From VRUE01 sp963703175 (lineage in GTDB: Bacteria > Actinomycetota > Thermoleophilia > Solirubrobacterales > 70-9), in contig OY969794.1 of the NCBI GenBank assembly GCA_963703175.1, positions 62,001 through 126,000 on the forward strand: DNA of 64,000 bases, in the 5' to 3' direction. Within the stretch, counting starts at the first letter, position 1. Each line of letters begins with the position of its first letter. Under the pieces are notes generated by a model. The model searched no databases and was not told the DNA's origin. It was given only the letters and a program-made list of their open reading frames with translations. The translations under genes were made by a program, and so were the position numbers. Below, piece by piece: positions 51,283 through 58,462 of this stretch.

Positions 51283-52449
51283 TCAAGCCCCAGAAGCCGA
51301 TACCGGCGACCCTTGCGGCTCCTCCAACCTGAACGCTTCCGAAACTCGCTTGGCCGCGTCCTCGCGGTCCACGAAGGCGAGGTAGCGCCTGGTGGTCGTC
51401 AGGTCGGCATGGCCCATCCACTCCATGACCTCCCGCGAGTCGGCGTGGCGGATCACAGTACTGCCGAAGGTGTGGCGCAGGTTGTGGAAGCGAAAGTCCT
51501 CACGCAGGTCCGCTTTTCTCAGCGCGGCTCGGTAGCGCTCCTTCAAGGACTTGTAGCCGACATGCTGACCACGCGGCGTGCAGAAGACGAGATCGTCCTC
51601 GGCGTTGAAGTGCGCGCGCTGACTGAGACGCGCCAGCCGTTCGGCTACCTCCTCGGCCATCGGCACGGCTCGCTCCGTCCCACCCTTGGGCGTCGTCGTC
51701 TCGCCCTGCGTCCAGTTCTCGCGGACGTGAATCGTGCGGCGGGTGAAATCCACGTCGCGCCAGCGAAGCGCGAGCAGCTCCCCCATTCGCAGACCCGCGA
51801 ATGCAGCCGTGTGGAAGATCGCCGCGTCTTGGCCGGACTCCGCAGCCCTGACGAGCGCCAAGACCTCCTCTGGGCGCAGCACGTCGATCTTGGCCGCACG
51901 GCGGACTCGCGGGCGCTCAACGAGATCAGCGGGGTTGCGGGGCAGGCCGTAGACCTTCATCGCCCGCTTGAAGATCGAGCCAAGGCAGACGAGGTACTTC
52001 TGCCGCGTCCGGTTGGAGCCGCCGTAGCCGCTGATCCAGAGGTCGATGTCCTCGGTCGTGATCGTCTCGATCTTGCGCTTTCCGAACTCGCGGTCGAGGA
52101 CGCGGACCATGTTGCGGTAGTCGCGCATCGTGGATGGCTTGCAGTCGCGGACGTTCTCGCAGTAGGCGAGCCACTCGGCCGTCGCGTCCGTGAAGGTCTT
52201 GCCGGTCTTGACCATCCCCGGAAGCGAGCCGTCGCGCGCCTGGCGCAGCATCTCGTCCAGGTGCGCTTGCGCCTTTCCTTTCGTGAAGTAGCCATCGGGC
52301 GGCGCAGTCTTCTCGGTCCAAGCCGGTCCGAGTCGCCTTTTCTGCTGCCGCCCGTCCGGCAGTCGGAACTTGGCGTACCAGACAGTGCCGCGCTTGCCCT
52401 TGCGCTTGAAGACGTGACCGGAGATCGGGCGGGGCGCTGGCTGTCGCAT
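51283..52449 (-). CDS. Tyrosine-type site-specific integrase
   Basis: 388 aa from ATG 52449. N-terminal arm-binding region (VWYAKFRLPDGRQQKRRLG), core-binding domain (TFTDATAEWLAYCENVRDCKPSTMRDYRNMV), and catalytic domain with Arg in FAGLRMGELLAL, His-x-x-Arg in HNLRHTFGS, then GHADLTTTRRYLAF containing the nucleophilic Tyr. The frame is open to GTG/ATG at 52512. That extension would overlap the GGGACCAA repeats, so I take the internal ATG. Lies 105 bp from the tRNA 3' end, its expected place. Confidence 0.93.
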   Translation of the reverse strand: MRQPAPRPISGHVFKRKGKRGTVWYAKFRLPDGRQQKRRLGPAWTEKTAPPDGYFTKGKAQAHLDEMLRQARDGSLPGMVKTGKTFTDATAEWLAYCENVRDCKPSTMRDYRNMVRVLDREFGKRKIETITTEDIDLWISGYGGSNRTRQKYLVCLGSIFKRAMKVYGLPRNPADLVERPRVRRAAKIDVLRPEEVLALVRAAESGQDAAIFHTAAFAGLRMGELLALRWRDVDFTRRTIHVRENWTQGETTTPKGGTERAVPMAEEVAERLARLSQRAHFNAEDDLVFCTPRGQHVGYKSLKERYRAALRKADLREDFRFHNLRHTFGSTVIRHADSREVMEWMGHADLTTTRRYLAFVDREDAAKRVSEAFRLEEPQGSPVSASGA

Positions 52450-52450
52450 C

Positions 52451-52493
52451 TGTCCCGAAATTCTAGCGCGTTTCGGGACCAATTCGGGACCAA
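52451..52493. promoter_or_regulatory. Integrase-side arm repeats
   Basis: CGGGACCAA at 52474-52482 and 52485-52493 (11-bp period), plus an inverted AATTTCGGGACA at 52451-52462. The same unit occurs at the far end of each att-scar arm, so these are likely arm-type integrase or excisionase sites. They sit at the integrase gene's own start and could also give autoregulation. Confidence 0.6.
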
Positions 52494-52527
52494 TTTCGCC
52501 ACTTCGTGCCAAGTGGCTCTAAGTTGT

Positions 52528-52545
52528 TTGGCTCTATAGAGCCAA
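52528..52545. promoter_or_regulatory. 18-bp palindrome between integrase and tRNA
   Basis: TTGGCTCTATAGAGCCAA is a perfect palindrome ending 9 bp before the tRNA 3' end. The scar arms carry its core as TCTATAGAG about 13 bp beyond the att core. So the core is flanked on both sides by the same element, as expected for a recombinase or excisionase binding site. Confidence 0.6.
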
Positions 52546-52554
52546 TTTCTTAGT

Positions 52555-52627
<73 letters not shown>

Positions 52628-52670
52628 GAAGATGGGAAGGTAGCGCGCGGAGTCGGGTGGCGTTGACTCG

Positions 52671-53036
52671 CTAGGCGCTGAACAGCTGGGCTAGGGAGCG
52701 GCCGACGTCGGGTGGCTCCTCCTTACCCTCGGCGGCTGCGTTGGCGCCTTCGGAGAGCGCCTTGGCGGCGTCGGCGATCTGGTGGGAGCGGCCGCCCCGC
52801 AGTTCGCCGGACTTCTTCGCTTCGGCGAGGTCCGATTCCATCAGGCCGGCCAGCTCGGCCAGGCGGCGCAGGCCGACAGCGCCTGCGGTCCCCTTCAGCG
52901 CGTGGGCTTCAGAGCGCAGCGTCTCAAAGTCTTCGGTCTCGGTCGCAAGGCCAGCGGCGATCACGTCGCAACGGCGGCGTGCCTCCTCGGCAAACGATTT
53001 GAGCAGCTCTGGATCGGGTGCAGTTTTCTCACTCAT
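52671..53036 (-). CDS. HPt-domain phosphotransfer protein
   Basis: 121 aa from ATG 53036. Four-helix HPt with the phospho-accepting His in LRSEAHALKGTAGAVGLRRLAEL. The C-terminal part ends in a short linker (EEPPDVGRSLAQLFSA). No histidine kinase or response regulator gene is adjacent in the window. The start overlaps the stop of the lipoprotein gene by 4 bp. Confidence 0.85.
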   Translation of the reverse strand: MSEKTAPDPELLKSFAEEARRRCDVIAAGLATETEDFETLRSEAHALKGTAGAVGLRRLAELAGLMESDLAEAKKSGELRGGRSHQIADAAKALSEGANAAAEGKEEPPDVGRSLAQLFSA

Positions 53037-54112
53037 TCCCCGGTCACCTCTTTCACGACCTTGGTCATGCGGTCGACTCCGAAGGCGCCCTCGACCACAG
53101 CCTGGACCACACCCTGGCGGTTGATCGCGAAAAGCCACGGCTCGCTCGGCAGGTGGAACGCCCGTACCTGCGGCCTCACGCCCTTGCTCGGATCGTTGTC
53201 GTTGTAGATCTCCATATGGATGAACGCGGCCTTGTCGCCGTACTGGTCTTTGACCTGCTCAGCCACGTCAACGACGGGGCCGCATACCCGACTCTGGCAG
53301 AACTGGGGGGTCGCAAACAAGAGCAAGATCGGTTCCTTGCCCAGAGCTTCCGCGTAATCAACGCGGTTTTGCGTGTCCGGCGGAATACGCGTGGTGATTT
53401 TGGAGAGATCGCCGCCGACATCCGCGGCGGTTGGCGTGTGAATCTTTGGCGCCTTCTGACCAACCCTAGGCACGCCTTTGAACTGACCAACGGAAGCACT
53501 TGGGAGCAACGTCGCCACGGTTTCGTCGCCCTGCCTGATCAAGGCTGCAATCCGCCACTCGCCTTCGCTGGTGAAGTCGATGTTGGTCGTATAGACGATC
53601 GTCGCTGCGTCGGGGTCGCTGCTCGTGGTCTGGGCACGGTAGGCGGGCTTGGTCGCAAGGGTTTCGATCGCCGCCGGGAAGGGGCCAATGGCGGGCTGTT
53701 CGAGCGCTTCGGTACGCGCCCGCGCGACCGCTCCCTTCTTCTGTTTGCCGTTTTTGGCGACCCCACCGCCGCCCGCCTTCACCGCGGGCACCTTGGCGAC
53801 ATAAAGGGCCACTTCGGCGTCGTCGACTTGGCTGCGATCGGGATGGAAGACGCCGAAGGGATATCGGTTCTCGCCCTTGTAGAAGGCCAACGCGGCCGGG
53901 GAGACGACCAATTCCGCATGGGAGTCCTGCTCTTTTACGAGCTCGCGAAGGGTCTTGCCTTCGGTCTTGGGAAAACGACTCTTCGGCGGGGCGGGCTTGT
54001 TCGCCGCTGATCCCGTCGTGGACGTGGACGAGTCCGAGCCACCGCAACCGGCAACTAGGCCGACGGCTGCGAGTAGGCAGACAAGAGCGCTTGTGGCACG
54101 TCGCCGGGGCAT
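53033..54112 (-). CDS. Lipoprotein with thioredoxin-like domain
   Basis: 359 aa. Lipobox LVAGCGG after a standard signal peptide. A disordered Ser/Pro linker leads to a first domain (residues 55-210) of unknown fold. From about 220 a TlpA/peroxiredoxin-like region follows: VGQKAPKIHTPTAAD, PILLLFATPQFCQSRVCGPVVDVAEQVKDQYGDKAAFIHMEIY, and PWLFAINRQGVVQAVVEGAFG. The CxxxxC (CQSRVC) differs from a classical CxxC. Probably an envelope redox or binding protein. Confidence 0.8.
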   Translation of the reverse strand: MPRRRATSALVCLLAAVGLVAGCGGSDSSTSTTGSAANKPAPPKSRFPKTEGKTLRELVKEQDSHAELVVSPAALAFYKGENRYPFGVFHPDRSQVDDAEVALYVAKVPAVKAGGGGVAKNGKQKKGAVARARTEALEQPAIGPFPAAIETLATKPAYRAQTTSSDPDAATIVYTTNIDFTSEGEWRIAALIRQGDETVATLLPSASVGQFKGVPRVGQKAPKIHTPTAADVGGDLSKITTRIPPDTQNRVDYAEALGKEPILLLFATPQFCQSRVCGPVVDVAEQVKDQYGDKAAFIHMEIYNDNDPSKGVRPQVRAFHLPSEPWLFAINRQGVVQAVVEGAFGVDRMTKVVKEVTGE

Positions 54113-54198
54113 GCGGATCGGTCATGTTATTCGGCAACGGGGCTCGAACGGCGTATAGGCTGCTCGCCTAGCGAACGACTAAGCATGAGGAGAGAGAA

Positions 54199-54930
54199 TT
54201 GGCGGAGCGAGCGGCACTGATCACGGGAGCCTCGAGTGGGATCGGGCTGGCGATTGCCCGCACGCTCGGCGAGGAGGGTTACGCGCTAACGGTCTCAGCA
54301 CGGCGGCCGGAGAAGCTTGAGACCGCCGCCGAGGAGCTGCGCGCCGGCGGCGTGGAGGTACAGAGCGTCGCCGCAAACATGGCCGACGAGGAGGACGTAC
54401 TCAGTGTCTTTGCCAAGCACCGTGAGACATACGGCCGTCTTGACACCCTGGTCAACAACGCCGGCGTGGGCATCGGCGCGCCGATGGAGGAGATCCAGAC
54501 CAAGTTCCTCGATATGCAGCTGGCGGTCAACCTGCGGGCACTAATCATCGGTACCCGCGAGGGACTGCCGATGCTACGCGAGGCCGGTGCCGAGCACGGC
54601 AAGGCGCTGATCGTCAATACCGCCTCGATCGCCGGCAAAGGCGGCCAGGCCTGGCTCTCCGTCTACGCCGCCACCAAGGGCGCGGTGATCAACTTCACTC
54701 AGTCGACGCAACGCGAGGTCGGCAGCAACGGCATCCAGTGCACGGCGCTAGCCCCGGGCTTCGTCGACACGGCGATGACCGAGTTCGCAAAGGGGCAGGT
54801 TCCTGGCGAGGAGATGATCCGACCAGAGGACATCGGCGAGTCCGTGCGCTTCCTACTTCGCACGTCCCCGAACTGCCACGTACCCGAGATCGTCTTCACT
54901 CGCCCGAGCGAGGGGCTTGACACGCCCTAG
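54199..54930 (+). CDS. Short-chain dehydrogenase/reductase
   Basis: 243 aa from TTG 54199, with AGGAGAGAG just upstream. NAD(P)-binding TGASSGIGLAIA, LVNNAGVGIG, catalytic Ser in IVNTASIAGKGG and Tyr-Lys in YAATKGAVI. Classical SDR size. Substrate unknown. The glycosyltransferase start overlaps its end by 14 bp, so they are translated together. Confidence 0.9.
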   Translation: MAERAALITGASSGIGLAIARTLGEEGYALTVSARRPEKLETAAEELRAGGVEVQSVAANMADEEDVLSVFAKHRETYGRLDTLVNNAGVGIGAPMEEIQTKFLDMQLAVNLRALIIGTREGLPMLREAGAEHGKALIVNTASIAGKGGQAWLSVYAATKGAVINFTQSTQREVGSNGIQCTALAPGFVDTAMTEFAKGQVPGEEMIRPEDIGESVRFLLRTSPNCHVPEIVFTRPSEGLDTP

Positions 54931-56128
54931 TACCAGTCGGTTCCTGGTCGCCGCCTTCGGCGACCCGGGCCATGTCTTCCCGGCGATCGCCCTCGGCAAG
55001 GCGCTGGCTGGTCGCGGACATACGGTGACGATCGAGACCTGGGAGGAGCGGCGGGCTGCGGTCGAGGGGGCGGGCCTGGACTTTGCCGCCGCCGAGGAAT
55101 ATCGGATGTTCCCGCCACCCGATCCCGACTCACCGGAGGGCGCGCACGCGGCGGAGGCAGCGCGGGCACTACTACCGCTGCTTGAGGACATGCGCCCTCA
55201 TGTAGTGGTCAGCGACATCCTTACGCTCGCCCCAGCGCTCGCGGCCGAGGTCGCTGGCGTGCCACTGGCAACGCTGATTCCCCATATCTACCCGGTGGTA
55301 GAGCCCGGGCTGCCCTTCTTTGCGGTCGGCCTGCAGCCACCGCGCACGCCGCTCGGGCGCAGAATCTGGCGCGCCGGTCAGCGCGCGCTCGACGTTGGGC
55401 TGGAGCAGGGACGCAACGACCTCAACCGGCAGCGGGCCCGGTTAGGCCTGCCGCCCACCGAGCGCTTCCACGGAGGCATCAGCCCGGATCTGGCATTGGT
55501 CGGCACCTTCCCGCAACTCGAGTACCCGCGGAGATGGCCGGTGGGGGTCGAGGTGACCGGACCGATGAGCTTCGAGGTCCCCCACCCCGAAATCGACCTT
55601 CCAGCCGGGAGTCACCCGCTCGTCCTGGTTGCGCCGAGCACGGCACACGATTCGCGCAATCATCTCGTGCGCACCGCGCTGGAGGCATTGGCGAACGAGC
55701 CAGTGCGAGTGGTGGCGACGACCAACCGGGTCGTGCCGCAGAGTCCGATCGAGGTCCCCCCCAATGCGGTCCTAGTCGACTGGCTCAGCTACAGCCAGCT
55801 GATGCCGGCGGCCTCTTTGGTGATTTCGCACGGTGGCCACGGCACCGTCGCCCGCTCCCTCGCAGCCGGCACCCCCCTCTTGATCAGCCCCTTTATCGGC
55901 GATATGAGCGAGACCGCGATGCGAGTCAGCTGGGCCAAAGCCGGCCTCTCCCTGCCCTGGCGCCTCTGCCGCCCCGAGCCCTTGCGCTGGGCCGCCCGCC
56001 GCATCCTCGCCGAGCCGTCGTTCACCGCTCGCGCAAACGAGCTGGCCGCATGGGCACAGGGGCACAACGGCGCCGAGCGCGGCGCCGAGCTGGTCGAGCA
56101 GCTGGCCCAAAGACACGCGCTCGTCTGA
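54917..56128 (+). CDS. MGT/UGT-type glycosyltransferase
   Basis: 403 aa from TTG 54917. GT-B fold of the macrolide-glycosyltransferase type: FGDPGHVFPAIALGKALAGRGHTVTIET at the N-terminus and the nucleotide-sugar motif SYSQLMPAASLVISHGGHGTVARSLAAGTPLLISPFIGDMSE near the C-terminus. Acceptor unknown. Co-transcribed with the SDR gene, hinting at modification of a lipid or small molecule. Confidence 0.88.
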   Translation: MTRPSTSRFLVAAFGDPGHVFPAIALGKALAGRGHTVTIETWEERRAAVEGAGLDFAAAEEYRMFPPPDPDSPEGAHAAEAARALLPLLEDMRPHVVVSDILTLAPALAAEVAGVPLATLIPHIYPVVEPGLPFFAVGLQPPRTPLGRRIWRAGQRALDVGLEQGRNDLNRQRARLGLPPTERFHGGISPDLALVGTFPQLEYPRRWPVGVEVTGPMSFEVPHPEIDLPAGSHPLVLVAPSTAHDSRNHLVRTALEALANEPVRVVATTNRVVPQSPIEVPPNAVLVDWLSYSQLMPAASLVISHGGHGTVARSLAAGTPLLISPFIGDMSETAMRVSWAKAGLSLPWRLCRPEPLRWAARRILAEPSFTARANELAAWAQGHNGAERGAELVEQLAQRHALV

Positions 56129-56134
56129 AGAAAG

Positions 56135-56207
56135 CTCCGGGGGTGGGACTCGAACCCACAACAACTCGGTTAACAGCCGAGTGCTCTACCGATTGAGCTA
56201 CCCCGGA
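56135..56207 (-). tRNA. tRNA-Asn(GTT)
   Basis: 73 nt. Acceptor TCCGGGG / CCCCGGA, D arm GCTCAATCGGTAGAGC, anticodon arm CTCGGCTGTTAACCGAG with anticodon GTT, T arm GTGGGTTCGAGTCCCAC. CCA not encoded. Confidence 0.96.
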
Positions 56208-56221
56208 ATAATCAAATAAAT

Positions 56222-56941
56222 CTAAGTGCCAGTCTCTCCACTGCAACTTCCTGAGAGATGCCTTAGGGACTTCGGCAGAGTAGCGAACCCTCCCTCAACC
56301 TCGGCATGGCAATTCGCGCAGAGCAGCACACACTTACGGATCTCAGCGCGGCTTCGGGCTAGAGATCGGGAGTGGCCACGTTGGCTGATTTGAAATTCCT
56401 TGCGACTAGGATCGACGTGATGGAAGTGGAGCGCTCCGATCCAGCGCCAATACCCACAAAGGGCGCAGGCGCCCCCAGCCTCTTCGACCAGCCTTTGCTT
56501 GACCATCCGGCGGCGCCGTGTGACTGCCAATGATCTGCACCTCTTGCACCTGTAGTGGCCTCGACCCTCGAGGACAAACTCAGTTGCGCCGTGTCGCCTA
56601 CACCGAAAGACTGCCGTCCTTTGGCCATGCCCTTCCCGACCGCGAGGACCACGATCTGCAGGCGTCTTAATGCCGAAACGCGACAGCCAATACCTGATCG
56701 TCGACCTGCTGCAGTCAAAATGTTCGGCCATCTCCACGACGGTCGCTTCTTCATCAACCAGGCTCATTAGCGCCGTCTCACAGATTCCGCTCCGCCTTGA
56801 GAACTTCGCCGCCCCATTCGCAGTCAGCCCATACTTCTTAAGCCAATGACTAACCGTTGACGGGTGTCTGCCCACCCGCTCGCCAATGGCTTGGAGTGAC
56901 ATTCCTTGCGCTAGGCAATCCTCCAAAAACCGCTTGTCCAT
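56222..56941 (-). CDS. HNH endonuclease with N-terminal HTH repeats
   Basis: 239 aa. Two HTH segments (CLAQGMSLQAIGERVGRHPSTVSHWLKKYGL and VVEMAEHFDCSRSTIRYWLSRFGI). A Cys/His region with YRCKRCRS follows. The HNH motif is CALCGYWRWIGALHFHHVDPSRKEF, then CVLLCANCHAEVEGG. Looks like a freestanding HNH (homing-type or mobile) endonuclease. It stands next to tRNA-Asn, a common spot for accessory DNA. Confidence 0.85.
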   Translation of the reverse strand: MDKRFLEDCLAQGMSLQAIGERVGRHPSTVSHWLKKYGLTANGAAKFSRRSGICETALMSLVDEEATVVEMAEHFDCSRSTIRYWLSRFGIKTPADRGPRGREGHGQRTAVFRCRRHGATEFVLEGRGHYRCKRCRSLAVTRRRRMVKQRLVEEAGGACALCGYWRWIGALHFHHVDPSRKEFQISQRGHSRSLARSRAEIRKCVLLCANCHAEVEGGFATLPKSLRHLSGSCSGETGT

Positions 56942-56990
56942 GCGTAAATTCTGTCGATTAACTCGGACAGAACATCGAGTAGGTATTCGA

Positions 56991-58400
56991 TCAATTTACT
57001 TCGAAGGGAGCTACTTCAGAGAAGTGCTGAGAGCTTATCTCGCGCTCTTTGCGTGCCTCGCCTTCGGGCATATCTGGAGCGAAGAGCGGCTTCGGATCAG
57101 CCTCGGTCGTTTTTCTTTCGTCCTCGCGGATCTTCGGCGCCTTGGTTTGCGGCGCCACCAGACCTTGAACAAGGTCGCGGTAGAACTCAACCATCTGGCG
57201 ACGAGTCTCAGTAATGAAGGACCCCTCCATGCGCCCGCCTTTCTTCCCCATCGGCTTCGACAACGCGAGCATGAACGAGCGCGGCTCACGCTTTGGATCG
57301 TCATCCAAGAGCAGGCGCTCGGGAGCATCGCGGCAATCCCGCAGCAGGGCTGACTGAGTTGAGCGCACACGACTTAGGCGTACCTCGACCCGCAAGTCGC
57401 CCGGCGCGTCCTTCAGCTGGCGCAGAAGCCAGTTGACTCGGGTCTTTGGACGGCCTTCCTTCGGGGCCTGAATCTCGACAGTCGTCGTCACTCGCCTGGT
57501 GCGTAGATTTGCCTCTAACCCAATCGGGCCTACAGCATCTGGCACCCGAATCGAGCATTCGAGCACGCCATCCTCGGTAAGGCGCTTCGTGGCGAGGCTG
57601 ACCCGCTCATCTGGACCTGCTCCACGCTTCCCCTGGTGAGCGACATCAACGCCGAGCTCCTGACTGAGATGGAGGCAGAGATACTCGGAAAACTGCTCCC
57701 ATCGGCTACAAATCGTCTTCGCCGCTGGATCCGACGCTCTCAAGGTCTCGTTGCGAGCGTCTTCTCGCACTCGCACCCACTCCTGACCCATCCCTTCGAA
57801 GCCACTCGCCCCCGACTTCCCGTCATCGAGATAGCGGATCAACTCGCCAAGAATCCATGCCTGGTCCGGATCGTCGATTCCTCGAAAGCGATGCTGGACG
57901 ATCGCCTCAGTGAGCACCCTCCACCATGAGAGGTGATAGACGGTGAGCCCACGAAGCTTCCGCTTGTCAATGGAATAAGGGAGCACATCTGGGTCGCTGT
58001 TGATCTCGTTGGAAATCGTCAAAAACCCATTAAACCCGTGATCTCGGGCCAGATCGAGATACCGGGAGATTTGCTCTTCCCCCAGTGGGGCCCCACTCGT
58101 TTTGATCTCCACAAGGCAGCCCCAGCGCTTCTTTCCTCGCTCAATGACAACTGCTCCATCGGGTATATGGGTTCGCTGATTGCTGTCTTTAAAACGCAGC
58201 TCGGTGTAAGTGGAGATTGCACCCTTTGGAGCCTTCATCCCAGTCAGTAGCCCATGACAGAAATCCGGCACTGCGCTCATCACCGCGAGGAGCGCTGAAG
58301 CAGCTCGCTTCTCTTGCTCGTTCTGGTTCCGAATCCCGGCGGTCGGCAGGAGTCGTGCCGCCACCCAATCATCCTGCGTCAATAAAGCTGCGTTTCCCAT
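56991..58400 (-). CDS. PD-(D/E)xK nuclease-like protein of unknown role
   Basis: 469 aa. N-terminal nuclease-like fold: RTHIPDGAVVIERGKKRWGCLVEIKTSGAPLGEEQISRYLDLARDHGFNGFLTISNE. This gives the PD...ExK motif (Asp in IPDG, Glu and Lys in VEIK). The remaining 300 residues (VDVAHQGKRGAGPDERVSLATKRL and so on) have no recognised fold. 49 bp upstream of the HNH gene on the same strand. A defence or DNA-repair nuclease is plausible; not established. Confidence 0.65.
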   Translation of the reverse strand: MGNAALLTQDDWVAARLLPTAGIRNQNEQEKRAASALLAVMSAVPDFCHGLLTGMKAPKGAISTYTELRFKDSNQRTHIPDGAVVIERGKKRWGCLVEIKTSGAPLGEEQISRYLDLARDHGFNGFLTISNEINSDPDVLPYSIDKRKLRGLTVYHLSWWRVLTEAIVQHRFRGIDDPDQAWILGELIRYLDDGKSGASGFEGMGQEWVRVREDARNETLRASDPAAKTICSRWEQFSEYLCLHLSQELGVDVAHQGKRGAGPDERVSLATKRLTEDGVLECSIRVPDAVGPIGLEANLRTRRVTTTVEIQAPKEGRPKTRVNWLLRQLKDAPGDLRVEVRLSRVRSTQSALLRDCRDAPERLLLDDDPKREPRSFMLALSKPMGKKGGRMEGSFITETRRQMVEFYRDLVQGLVAPQTKAPKIREDERKTTEADPKPLFAPDMPEGEARKEREISSQHFSEVAPFEVN

Positions 58401-58462
58401 AGCAACTCCTCCCGTACCCGTTTAAGTTGGGAGATTGTTCGCTGCGTTCGGAGCGGAACCTC

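Larger units (their letters stand above)
25855..52554. mobile_element. tRNA(CAT)-anchored composite island / cassette array
   Basis: About 26.7 kb bounded on the left by the first copy of the tRNA 3' half (25855) and on the right by the intact tRNA(CAT) gene. Seven clear copies and one decayed copy of the tRNA 3' half, all in the same orientation, divide it. Each is followed by the same arm of about 110 bp. Only the segment nearest the tRNA has an integrase. Flanking genes on both sides look chromosomal. The copies show repeated site-specific insertion at one tRNA; calling it an integron-like cassette array is my inference. Confidence 0.8.
41697..52554. mobile_element. Last-inserted integrative (mobilizable) element
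   Basis: 10.9 kb between att scar 7 and the tRNA(CAT) 3' end. Gene content: tyrosine integrase at the tRNA side, excisionase, TrwC/TraA-type relaxase-helicase, several small regulators and a big helicase-nuclease as cargo. No type IV secretion or FtsK-like translocase gene is seen, so it looks mobilizable rather than self-transmissible. Confidence 0.75.

Noticed and set aside
51253..52539. A 428-codon open frame on the plus strand opposite the integrase
   Set aside because: It is the antisense of a well-supported integrase gene, has no domain signature, and its composition is typical of reversed GC-rich coding DNA.
56135..58460. Second tRNA-targeted island next to tRNA-Asn
   Set aside because: I looked for a repeat of the tRNA-Asn 3' half before dnaG and found none, and there is no integrase; the accessory genes may still be inserted by other means.
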